From assembly GCA_040414675.1 (NCBI GenBank), contig JBEDUN010000061.1:1-64000 (forward strand): 64,000 bases of DNA, read 5' to 3'. This DNA comes from JARBAU01 sp040414675 (GTDB lineage Archaea > Thermoproteota > Nitrososphaeria > Nitrososphaerales > Nitrososphaeraceae). A program made the position numbers and the translations under genes. Below the pieces are notes generated by a model, which worked only from the letters and a program-made list of their open reading frames with translations, was not told the origin of the DNA and ran no database searches. Below are positions 8,212 through 16,722 of this stretch, in pieces. Each line of letters starts with the position of its first letter. Within the stretch, counting starts at the first letter, position 1.

Positions 8212-8451
8212 TTACTTTGTTGCGTTACCTGAAGTAGAATTACCTGGAGGTGCTGGGCCCGTCGAGCTAGCACTACCACCTGGCGGAGGGCTATTCATAG
8301 GTGTTCCACCGTAGCTTTGCGCATGCACGGACTGAATCGTTAATGTATTTCCAGACATGGTAGCTGATATTCCAACTGTCAATGATGCTACAATCATTGC
8401 AAAAAAGATTACCTTTGTTTTTGTTATCATTTTAGATTGAATAGGAAACAT
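8212..8451 (-). CDS. Small secreted Pro/Gly/Ser-rich protein, 79 aa
   Basis: An ATG-started protein with a Sec-type signal (positive MITKTK, hydrophobic VIFFAMIVASLTVGISA, cleavage likely after VHAQS near residue 46). A short mature tail is rich in Pro, Gly, Ser, Thr and Asn (GGTPMNSPPPGGSASSTG). No domain is visible. Similar low-complexity secreted proteins occur at 47859-48230. It may be a cell-surface or extracellular filler protein. Its reading frame is intact although it sits among pseudogenes. Confidence 0.6.
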   Translation of the reverse strand: MFPIQSKMITKTKVIFFAMIVASLTVGISATMSGNTLTIQSVHAQSYGGTPMNSPPPGGSASSTGPAPPGNSTSGNATK

Positions 8452-8614
8452 TTTTTATAAGTACTTGTTATAGAGAATTTTCAAAAAACTCGAATTAATT
8501 ATAGGAATATATATTATCTCTAATTTGTATTACACATCAAATACATCATATGCATGTAATACTGTAAAACTCCTCTAATTTAGTTTGCTAGATAACTTAG
8601 AATATTGGTATAAA

Positions 8615-8878
8615 TCAGGTCAGCGCTTTAGATCCTGACTTTTTTTGAAGTTGGATGATGAAATTTTCTAACATGTCCAAGTCTAAAAATGCATCCAGAT
8701 ATTAACCAACTACGTGGTATCCATTCCTGAGAGCAGCGAACATGGCTAGTGATTTCTTCGCATTCATGTGAGGTCATACATGATGTTATATAGGTCTTGT
8801 GACAAATGGAGTAACGGTTCTTTTGCCGTCAATCATGAAAGTTACTTCCTGTGATATCGTTGCTGCTCTATATTTCAT
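8615..8878 (-). pseudogene. Decayed gene of unknown family
   Basis: A single minus-strand frame of 87 codons reads as protein through three stops. It starts MKYRAATISQEVTFMIDGKR, continues MNAKKSLAMFAALRNGYHVV and ends YLDAFLDLDMLENFI, LQKKSG. Persistence of one frame with amphipathic, well-composed sequence argues for a former gene. I do not recognise the family. A weaker protein-like frame also lies at 9033-9113 on the same strand. Confidence 0.4.
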
Positions 8879-9135
8879 TGGTAGATTTCGCTAATTTGTC
8901 AGAGAAGGAAGCCATGGTAGTCCAATTCTATGCATATTAGAAAAAAGATCATGAAATTAATTGACAGCTATCTCTATATTCTATTTGTTATCACATATGC
9001 TTTAGGCAAAAAACTTCGGCATAAATGGAATATTAGTCTTTAGCGATATTATGGCTTCGATAAGAAATTACTGAACGCAGCTTTTCCCAAATGGTCTTAT
9101 CAGGTTTACGCATTGCATTATGATTAGTAATACAG

Positions 9136-9566
9136 ATGTCCGATTCCGGAAGTAGGACTACCCCTAAGGATAAGTTCCATTGCTACCTTAGTAATGCTAT
9201 GCAAAAGATAGAACCTTCTGTAAAAAGTGCAAAGAATATCGTGATGGAGTGGATGCATGCTGTAGAGCGCGGGACTATCAATCGCTAAGAGGCATTGTGA
9301 GCAATAACATATCGTATATAGGGCCTCTCAATTCGTTTAATAGTGCTGAACCATACTTGAAATATTTGGAACACCTGAACCTACCAAAATTTGAAATCAA
9401 AAAGGAATTTGCAGATAGTAATGATGTGTGCCTTCTGTACGAGTTACCAATTGGCAAGCCGCCAATAACTACCTTTGTGTGTGCGTGGTTTCATGTCAAT
9501 GACAATGGGAAAATAAGCTCGATAAGGGTAATTTTCGATCCACGGCCATACATTCAACACAAGTAG
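9136..9566 (+). pseudogene. NTF2/SnoaL-like protein, split by a one-base deletion
   Basis: The first frame starts at ATG 9136 (MSDSGSRTTPKDKF) and runs through VKSAKNIVMEWMHAVERG. The fold then continues in another frame as DYQSLRGIVSNNISYIGPLN to FHVNDNGKISSIRVIFDPRP. The junction near 9266-9275 reads gagcgcgggactat, one base short of Glu-Arg-Gly-Asp-Tyr. The joined protein, about 143 residues, has the cone-fold pattern of nuclear transport factor 2-like proteins (SnoaL-like). If read alone, the second part could start at GTG 9249 and would lack the first helix. Confidence 0.65.
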
Positions 9567-9658
9567 TCAACGTTCAGGAAGGTCTTCTAGTGTAGCATTT
9601 ACGTCGAACTAGGAGCTACTCTTTCTTTTTTAGTGCACGAACATCATCATATTTAATC

Positions 9659-10209
9659 TTACTTTGAAAAGACTAATAATGTATCCTTGCTCTCGCCATT
9701 GCTTTCTCCTCTATCACAAATCTGCAGTGCACTCGTAGCATAGTTAATAGTAGAAACAACTTTAGTCACATCAAATTTATGATCTATTATTGCTAGAGTA
9801 CCTTTTATTTTGAGTACCCTATCAAGCTCTCTTATAATCTGATCAGGATTCTTAAAGTCATGAAGAACATAGAATAACAGAATGAAGTCTATAGATGCAT
9901 TTGGTAATTTAGTATCGCAGTCAGTGAGTATTGCGTATATATTCTTGATCCTTTGCATATCTGCTTTTTTACTAATTTCTTTTATGGCTAAGGGATGAAT
10001 ATCTGTTGCATATACTTTTCCCGTAGATCCTACGAACTGTGCTGCTGGGATGGAATAACTCCTGATCCGGCACCAAAGTCAAGGACATTTGAGCCTGTTT
10101 GAATTCCTATTTGTTCAAGTATTTTAGGTGGGGGATTGAAATAATCACGAAATCGGAAGTATATGGACATAAACCTAAAACCAAGACTATTCATCGGTCT
10201 ATCCATCAT
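9659..10209 (-). pseudogene. Class I methyltransferase, split by a one-base deletion
   Basis: The N-terminal frame begins at ATG 10209 or 10206 and reads MNSLGFRFMSIYFRFRDYFN to VLDFGAGSG (motif I). It then breaks near 10060, where GGATCAGGAGTTATTCC lacks one A relative to a Gly-Ser-Gly-Ser-Tyr-Ser reading. The C-terminal frame continues IPAAQFVGSTGKVYATDIHP and FILLFYVLHDFKNPDQIIREL to DTLLVFSK. Joined, it is a complete UbiE-like methyltransferase of about 180 residues. Either decay or an assembly indel fits. Confidence 0.7.
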
Positions 10210-10487
10210 GAGGATTGAATATGACCATCATGAATTCAAACTTTCCTATAGCCGATCATATTCTATTATTCAAGGGCAATATCCAACAGTCCATCTATAC
10301 TCACGTCTCATTTTCAGAGTTTATGATCTGGCATGTGACTATCATTATTAGATGCACCTCTCTGAGATAAGCCAACCAGACTTATCAGATATTGTAGTCT
10401 ACGTTATAAATTGTTAAATGAAACAAAATGCTTCAGCTAACATTCATTAATTATAATTATCTACAGATATCAGCATTTGTACTGTAG

Positions 10488-10625
10488 TCAGATTGCTTCT
10501 GAGCCGGTGAATCCATCATAAGTACTGATAGTCTTATCCTTTATCGAGCTTAGATTAATTTTGTCTTCCATGTTCATAGCTAGTTTGATTGGTAACGTGA
10601 AGATGAGCAGGCACGTGTGCCTCAT
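10488..10625 (-). CDS. Small hypothetical protein, 45 aa, start codon inside a hairpin
   Basis: ATG at 10625 to TGA at 10488-10490. The product starts MRHTCLLIFTLPIKLA and ends STYDGFTGSEAI, giving a short hydrophobic start and a polar end. The start codon lies in the 3' arm of a strong stem-loop (10619-10660). I cannot assign a function. Confidence 0.35.
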   Translation of the reverse strand: MRHTCLLIFTLPIKLAMNMEDKINLSSIKDKTISTYDGFTGSEAI

Positions 10626-10660
10626 GATAGACACACTATCGTCTATCACCATTCTGAGGC
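10619..10660 (-). promoter_or_regulatory. Stem-loop covering a start codon
   Basis: GTCTATCA (10641-10648) pairs perfectly with TGATAGAC (10625-10632) around an 8-base loop. An outer GCCTCA/TGAGGC helix (10619-10624 with 10655-10660) closes a 6-base bulge. On the minus strand the ATG of the 45-residue frame falls at the base of the inner stem, so folding would hide it. Confidence 0.4.
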
Positions 10661-10888
10661 TACTGTCTATATCTAGGGTGCAACATTTTGATAATATTTA
10701 AAATGTGACATCTTACCTATAGTGTTATAACGCTATTTCCAGGGGCTTATGTTGGATGTGTTAGAGTCTGAAGTGCTAACGAATCAGGTACTAACAGAAC
10801 CAGACATATTGGCTCGTATATGGTAAAAAATGTTACACATATACAAAAAATTTCACTTACGATTTGTAGTCAAAATGAGCAATTAGCA

Positions 10889-12823
10889 TTACTCGAACGT
10901 TCGGTGGTGTGCTGCTTTGACATGCGATTGTAGAAAATCTGCTAGTGGTCCACTGATTTCTTTGATATTTTGTTTAAACAGTGTCATTTCCTCTCCGTTA
11001 GGTACTATCTTTCCTCTCTTTGTACAGTAAATATTTACCTTCCAACTTTCATCATCAAGCCTTGGAAAGTCTGACCTATAATGAGCTCCTCTACTTTCTT
11101 CCCGCATCAATGCACTTCTAATCGTGGCCTCACAAGCAATAAGTGATGATTTCACTTGCAAAGTTAGAACAATATTTTCAATATTATCATTATCAACTGC
11201 AAAACTGGACTCTAAATCAATATTGTGTCTCTTAGAATAAAACTCGTCCTTTAGTTCTGAAATTCGCTTTAATCCGTCTTGAAGCCTAGCTTGCTCTTTT
11301 ACTATTCCTGCATTTTGTATCATCAAATTTTGTAACTCATTGCGGAACTTTATCGGCTCTTCTATTACGAAGATCCCTTCGTAGTTATTATTATCAGTAT
11401 TAAATCCATATTTTTGGTTTACAAGACTGGATTTTAGCTGTGATCCTGCGTCTTTGGTTTTCTCTGTACTTACTTTCGTTTCTTGCAATGCTAATTTTGC
11501 TGCTTTATCACCAGCAATTTTTCCAAAAACAACTGTGTCTAGCAAGCTATTTCCACCTAAACGATTAGCACCATGAATCTGACCTATTACTTCTCCAACT
11601 GCGAATAAGCCCTTGACACGAGTTTGACAGTTTTTATCTACAGCTACCCCACCCATAGAATAATGTGCAGTAGGTCCAACTTCCATTTTCTCTTTTGAAA
11701 TATCGATACCGTCAAATTTTTGGAATTGCTCATACATAGTAGTAAGTCTTTCTTGAATTACTTCCTTTCGTAGGTGAGTTACATCTAACCAGACTCCACC
11801 ATGTTCTGTGCCTCGTCCAGAGATTATTTCATTATAATTAGCGCGGGCCACTACATCACGTGGCCCTAGCTCCATTCTTTCAGGATCGTAATTTTTCATA
11901 AACCTCTCACCTTTTGAGTTTAGCAGAATACCTCCTTCTCCACGTATTGCTTCAGTAGCCAAAGTACCCACTGCCTCCTCTGGCCAAACCATTCCAGTAG
12001 GATGAAACTGCACCATTTCCATATCTACTAAATCTACTCCTGCTTCATATGCTAGAGATATACCCTCCCCATAGTTTTCAAAAATTCTCGAACTACTTAC
12101 TGCATAAACTCGAGTATATCCTCCAGTCGCTAAGATTAAAGACTTGCATTCAAATTTAGCTAATTCTTTTTTTATGATATCTATTCCAAATGCTCCATTG
12201 ATTTGTTTTCGTCCTTTTACTTCTTGTTGTTCATTTGTCTCTTGGTCTTCAGGCTGTGCTGCAGATCCTTCTCTAGTTGCATCATCATCATTAACATTTG
12301 TTTCTAGCAATAACTCTGTGATGTAAACATTGTCTATCATTTTGATTTTCCTCTGATTTACCTGCTCCATTAAAATACGAACTATTTCTTGGCCAGTCCA
12401 ATCTTGGTAAAATACCGTCCTTCTATACGTGTGAGCTCCAAAAAATCGCTGTGTTAATCTACCGTCTTTTTCTCTGTGAAACCTGGCACCCCAGCCTACC
12501 AATTCATTTATGGCATCCGGTGCATTTTTGCAAAGTATCTCAACTCTTTCATAATCAGCAAGAAATTCGCCTTCTCTAAGAGTATCAGCCGCATGTATCA
12601 CCCAGTTATCTTCGTGGTCCATAGTGCCAAGAGCTGCATTGATGCCGCCTCTTGCAAGTGTTGTATGTGGATCACCTGTTTTGCTTTTACTAATTATAAG
12701 AACATTAGCACCTGCATCATGGGCTTCAATTGCAGCTCTAAGACCAGCAGAGCCGCCCCCTATAATCAAAACATCACAAGTGTAATTCGATTGTTGTCGT
12801 TGTTGTTGTTGCTCTTTCATCAT
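10889..12823 (-). CDS. sdhA: Succinate dehydrogenase/fumarate reductase flavoprotein-type subunit
   Basis: A 644-residue FAD enzyme. The dinucleotide fold is VLIIGGGSAGLRAA near residue 20. FAD/His motifs include HTTLARGGINAALG, the substrate region QFHPTG, RGEGGILLN and the active-site helix region TAHYSMGGV, with GANRLGGNSLLD near the FAD ribityl site. FRD/SDH-like FGAHTYRRTVFYQD argues against L-aspartate oxidase. A low-complexity insert (about 173-207, Asp/Glu/Gln-rich) interrupts the domain. No sdhB, C or D gene is adjacent, so its partner must be elsewhere, as in some archaea. A TfrA-like role is possible. Confidence 0.85.
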   Translation of the reverse strand: MMKEQQQQRQQSNYTCDVLIIGGGSAGLRAAIEAHDAGANVLIISKSKTGDPHTTLARGGINAALGTMDHEDNWVIHAADTLREGEFLADYERVEILCKNAPDAINELVGWGARFHREKDGRLTQRFFGAHTYRRTVFYQDWTGQEIVRILMEQVNQRKIKMIDNVYITELLLETNVNDDDATREGSAAQPEDQETNEQQEVKGRKQINGAFGIDIIKKELAKFECKSLILATGGYTRVYAVSSSRIFENYGEGISLAYEAGVDLVDMEMVQFHPTGMVWPEEAVGTLATEAIRGEGGILLNSKGERFMKNYDPERMELGPRDVVARANYNEIISGRGTEHGGVWLDVTHLRKEVIQERLTTMYEQFQKFDGIDISKEKMEVGPTAHYSMGGVAVDKNCQTRVKGLFAVGEVIGQIHGANRLGGNSLLDTVVFGKIAGDKAAKLALQETKVSTEKTKDAGSQLKSSLVNQKYGFNTDNNNYEGIFVIEEPIKFRNELQNLMIQNAGIVKEQARLQDGLKRISELKDEFYSKRHNIDLESSFAVDNDNIENIVLTLQVKSSLIACEATIRSALMREESRGAHYRSDFPRLDDESWKVNIYCTKRGKIVPNGEEMTLFKQNIKEISGPLADFLQSHVKAAHHRTFE

Positions 12824-13297
12824 GTGTTCATCTATTCTATTATAGAATTAAATGCAATAAATGTGATCTGCTTAGTAATAGGTATCATATTTATCGAATG
12901 CTTGAAAAAATGATGATTATGATCATGCTTCATTTAAAGAAATATGGTCATACTTTGAAGTATTGCGATTTTAAATAAATAGTAATCGGTCAATGTGACG
13001 GGCGCGCTTTATAATCTAGAGATAAGGACTGGCAGGATTGGTAAGTGAGAGGATTTCGCTAACCAGCAATTGTGATTTAATGACTTGTGATCTATCCATA
13101 ATAAACAGAATGAGGATAGACGTAGGGATCATAGACCGTATACTATTTTTCATACATATTGAAAATATGAGATGTTGATTATGCGTTAGGCAAAATTCGA
13201 ATTATAAGGACTGAAGCTATTCGAACAGCTTTTGAAAAATTGACATATACATGTTATTAATTAGAATTAAAATAAGATTATCGGGGAAAATGCTCTT
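12824..13297. other. Intergenic region without a recognised gene
   Basis: Lies between the SdhA start and the stop of the cupredoxin-like gene. It should contain the sdhA promoter. I see no credible gene or hairpin. Confidence 0.4.
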
Positions 13298-14182
13298 CTA
13301 AATATACACATTCTCCCAAACCATTTTTGACAGCTTATTCAATGCATCTGATAGCGATTGTGAAGTACTATATAAAATAAGTGTGTGGTCGGCAGATTTC
13401 TGATCTGGCCAAAATCCTCCTGGACAGTATTTACATGTCGCATAATGAAAGTTAAAGGTGTCCAATATCTTAAATCCATTTTTTACAAATTGGTCTTTGT
13501 AATATCCAAGCCATCCAGGGTGTGTTCCACCATCATTATCTTTGTTATTTGCCACTTGATTTGTTGGAGTGTAAAATCCACCCATTATTAGATTTCCAAC
13601 TGATTTTTGAGGATTAGAAGCTACAGTCAGATCACCTTTCATCCATGGATATTTTATGTCTTGTACTGTATAGTGTCCCACCGGTAAGACTTTTGCAGTC
13701 GAACTATTAGTATAGTCTAATTTACCAGTTGTATAAACAATTTTGTTAGAACTATCCATAACATTTATCGTATGAGGATGGGGAGTATCCCATGGAGCAT
13801 CGGCATCAAGAAAGACGATAGCAGTACCTTGAGGGATAACAAGATTAGTCGGAATGTAGATGCCATTGCGATCACTAACGTGCTTCCAAGGTTGTGTAGC
13901 AGTATTTTCATGAGCTTCATCTACAATATACCAAATGAACGTTCCAATTGAATGAGGAATGTTCATTGATTCTGTTTGATAAACCGATTGAGCATTAGGA
14001 CCAGCGTTATTGATGGTACTAGCAGTATTTGCCTTGTCCAGGGATTGTGTTGCAGCGAGTGTAGTTCTACCAAATGGCGATGAGCCACCGGTGATGAATG
14101 TAGTAGACAAAATCAAGACCAGTAAGAATGATAATAATGATATTGAAAAGACAAAGCCAGTTTTACATTTTTGATTTCTCAT
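13298..14182 (-). CDS. Secreted cupredoxin-like protein (large form)
   Basis: A 294-residue protein with a signal peptide (FVFSISLLSFLLVLILS, cleavage likely near residue 43). The core has IWYIVDEAHENTATQPWKHV, NLVIPQGTAIVFLDADAPWD, an HPHTINV histidine pair, GHYTVQDIKYPWMKGDLTV and a C-terminal CKYCPGGFWPDQKSADHTL segment. The strand order resembles cupredoxins, and the His pair and Met are plausible copper ligands. However, the usual Cys-x-His near the last Met is absent (DIKYPWMKG). A shorter paralogue is at 25859-26635. The extra C-x2-C could supply other metal ligands. Probable extracellular metal-handling protein. Confidence 0.65.
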   Translation of the reverse strand: MRNQKCKTGFVFSISLLSFLLVLILSTTFITGGSSPFGRTTLAATQSLDKANTASTINNAGPNAQSVYQTESMNIPHSIGTFIWYIVDEAHENTATQPWKHVSDRNGIYIPTNLVIPQGTAIVFLDADAPWDTPHPHTINVMDSSNKIVYTTGKLDYTNSSTAKVLPVGHYTVQDIKYPWMKGDLTVASNPQKSVGNLIMGGFYTPTNQVANNKDNDGGTHPGWLGYYKDQFVKNGFKILDTFNFHYATCKYCPGGFWPDQKSADHTLILYSTSQSLSDALNKLSKMVWENVYI

Positions 14183-14412
14183 TATTGTTCACTCTTTTAA
14201 TAGACGTTAAAGTACTTTGTGGAACATTGGACATGCTCTACCTCTAGAAATTAAAAACCAAAATTTAGAAAAGAAAATACAACTCACTTGTTAAAAGAAT
14301 ATAAAAAAAATGCAGCTGGTTTGCTTTCCCTATTGCCATGGACAGAGACCTCGCCTTCCTTTCTGCTGATACGAAATAAGATCAGCAAGCAAAGAAGTAA
14401 AGAAGACTACAC

Positions 14413-14724
14413 TCAATATTTCCAATCGGTAGTTATTCCGTTCCACCACGAGCGATATGGCTTTGCATCCTTATGTATTTCGTCTCTAAGCCTACATTCT
14501 ATTGAATAAAACATGTTCTCCATTGAATCTATGCCACCATCACTAAATAGATCCTTTCCGATTTCTTCGGCTCGATTTCTTTTGCTCTCAAAATCAGCAG
14601 CATGTGGATTTTGAATACAGTAGACAAGAGTATCAAATAGTTCTTCTTCCAGATAAGCATCCAAATTAGAGACCTTTTTCAGCTGCAATATACCTTCTTC
14701 TGATATATATAAAAATCTCAGCAT
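14413..14724 (-). CDS. Small hypothetical protein, 103 aa
   Basis: A compact, acidic, helical protein (LKKVSNLDAYLEEELFDTL, ESKRNRAEEIGKDLFSDGG) with no signal or membrane segment. Its start lies 6 bp after the stop of a 55-residue gene on the same strand, so the two form a likely operon. The competing + strand frame over the same bases is basic and lacks structure. Function is unknown. Confidence 0.6.
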   Translation of the reverse strand: MLRFLYISEEGILQLKKVSNLDAYLEEELFDTLVYCIQNPHAADFESKRNRAEEIGKDLFSDGGIDSMENMFYSIECRLRDEIHKDAKPYRSWWNGITTDWKY

Positions 14725-14730
14725 TGCTTT

Positions 14731-14898
14731 TCAACAGGAGCCAAACTGGTTTACTCCAAACTGTTCTATAATTATTTCCCATAACTTGGCAACAAAAACA
14801 CCGGTAGGCTTGGTAGAATCCGACGATATTGAAGAGCATAGACTGTTTCTTGTGTTCAAGTCATTGACAATCTGAGGTAGTTCAACTGACTGATTCAT
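14731..14898 (-). CDS. Small hypothetical protein, 55 aa
   Basis: ATG at 14898 to TGA at 14731-14733, starting MNQSVELPQIVNDLNTRNSL and ending KLWEIIIEQFGVNQFGSC. It is the first gene of a probable two-gene unit with the 103-residue gene, which starts 6 bp downstream. There is no recognised motif. Confidence 0.45.
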   Translation of the reverse strand: MNQSVELPQIVNDLNTRNSLCSSISSDSTKPTGVFVAKLWEIIIEQFGVNQFGSC

Positions 14899-15452
14899 TC
14901 TATTGAAATAAAAGCATCACTCTTAGTTCCAATTGCATTAATCGTGCATATTAAGGCAGATATGTTAATGCCATCTAGCTTGATAATATATACAAATATT
15001 GGTCCAGATAAGGATGACATGAGCTGAATATACAATTAAGCTATCCTCTTGTACCTATTCTATCTACATAAAGCTAGAAACTGGAGAAAAGAATCCAAAA
15101 TTTACCAAAATAGCAGTCTCAATTGAACAAGAGCAAATCCTCGAAGCCAATTGCCTTAGGTGAGTTCTTACAAGGATTACACTTCGAAAGTCACATGTAA
15201 AAGTTCTTGACGTTTTTTCAGCTAAAATTAGCTAGCTATCTTTTTTAGACAACAAACTGACTCTAGTAATTTTGATTTCCATTATAATTCTAATCTCTTA
15301 TGGATCTCAAGGTTGTGTTTTTCTTTTAATAGAGAAATTTGAACCTAGTAACTCAACAATTGACATACTCGCATAATGCATGCCTCCATCTTGGAAAAAA
15401 TATCATTTATTGTGGTACAACTACAAATTTTTCTACAGCTGAACAATATTTT
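14899..15452. other. Intergenic region with a protein-like fragment
   Basis: A 46-codon stretch on the + strand at 15023-15163 lacks a start codon but reads like protein (YIKLETGEKNPKFTKIAVSI, then EQEQILEANCLR) and stops at TGA. It may be a gene remnant. The rest is A+T-rich upstream or downstream sequence. Confidence 0.3.
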
Positions 15453-16342
15453 TCAAGAGGCAACATCCTGCTCTTTTCTGCTCCGTTTTGACGCATATAT
15501 ATCGTGTATATACTTGTTCATGTCAAAAGGAGTACAACGTCTACGTTCTCTCATGATACTTATAACATCTGAATACAGACCTAAGTGTTGTCGAAAGTCT
15601 AGCATCAAGTCAGATAATTCTTCAGGATCTGTATGTACATTCAATTTCTTGTTAGCAATATCTACCTGCTCTGAAGGAATCATCTGTTCATACTTCATTT
15701 TGTGTAATTCATGCCCCTTATCAACTATCTCGATTTCCAAGTCATCTCTCTCCTTTGTTATCATTTCCAATTCCTTTTTTGTTGCTGCAAGCTTTTCTGC
15801 TACAGGCCTATTTTTCTCATAATCTGAAAGAATATCTATGGTTACTTCCTTTTCTTTTAGCAAATCTTCTTTCTCTGACTCTAAATTGGCTACCTTCCCT
15901 ATGATTCCTAATAGCTCCTCTTTTTTCTGTGAGATATATTCAGGAAGATTATCAATAGGCACATTCAAATTATTTGAAATATTTGAGATCTTGAATATAA
16001 GATTAATAAATTCACCGACATCCAGATTACGCTTAAAGCAATGAATCTCAAGTTTTTCAGTAAATGATTCGACCTGTTCTTCGTTCAAGCTTTTGCCTTC
16101 CAATATCCTTTTTAGTCTGATTGAATAAGCTACGAAGTTTAAATTCATACCTTCATTTTTAGTAATTACGGCAACTTCTCTTAATAGATCAAAATCTGGA
16201 TCGTTTTGTCGCATTCATTAATTATAGAGCTCGCTGTCCCTGCTCCAATATCTACTTCGCTTGCGATTTGATTTCTGGGAAGGCCTTTAAGCCACAGCCT
16301 AACGACTTCCTTTTTTATTGAAGGAGGAGTTCTGGTACCCAA
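15453..16342 (-). pseudogene. HTH plus coiled-coil protein, frameshifted between the two parts
   Basis: The C-terminal 253 residues (from ATG 16214) begin MRQNDPDFDLLREVAVITKN and include a long coiled coil near 115-185 (LESEKEDLLKEKEVTIDILS, LEMITKERDDLEIEIVDKGH). In another frame just upstream, from TTG 16342, lies GTRTPPSIKKEVVRLWLKGL and RNQIASEVDIGAGTASSIIN, a clear helix-turn-helix. In related thaumarchaeal proteins the HTH runs straight into a [ED]-x-R-x-x-D-x-DFDLLREVA segment. Here GAATGCGACAAAACGAT is one base short of that. So the intact gene would be about 297 residues: a DNA-binding head on a coiled-coil body. The 253-residue part could still be translated alone. Confidence 0.7.
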
Positions 16343-16441
16343 TTTATCTCAGCTAATTTAGATGATTTCGGCTTATAAAAGATTGAAAAAAAATATGCTA
16401 AAACTGAACTAGGGAAACCAATTCTATAAGGTGTATACTCC

Positions 16442-16543
16442 AAATGACCATGGTTTGACTGAGGTTTGACCGTCGTTTGACTGTGATCTGACACTTATCT
16501 GACTTTGGTTTGACTAAACTTTGACTATAAACTGACCATACCA
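16442..16543 (+). repeat. Array of nine TGAC words at exact 11-bp spacing
   Basis: TGAC begins at 16445, 16456, 16467, 16478, 16489, 16500, 16511, 16522 and 16533, with no spacing error. Six of the nine are preceded by TT, and the last seven bases of each unit vary. Eleven is not a multiple of three, so it is not a coding repeat. The array lies in the divergent gap between the HTH/coiled-coil gene (minus) and the SDR gene (plus). The spacing is close to one helical turn and suggests stacked binding sites for a regulator. Confidence 0.7.
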
Positions 16544-16722
16544 TTTTCAGAATTACATGGATATTCAGATTATTGTCTATTGGGAGTATGATGAGTCGAG
16601 GGAGCTTTTTTATCTTGCTATCACTAAAGATACAAATGCCGTCCAGTTTAGCTCAATCTAGCTCACAATAATAAAGAATGGTTACAATATAAATGAGGGT
16701 CTTATTACACTAGAACGAAAAT

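Noticed and set aside
10163..10351. Plus-strand 62-codon frame
   Set aside because: Overlaps the start of the frameshifted methyltransferase in antisense and has no protein-like features.
12144..12913. Two plus-strand frames over the SdhA gene
   Set aside because: Antisense shadows of a well-conserved flavoprotein.
16442..16543. CRISPR array or coding tandem repeat
   Set aside because: Units are only 11 bp with a 4-bp conserved word; CRISPR repeats are much longer and identical, and 11 is not a multiple of three.
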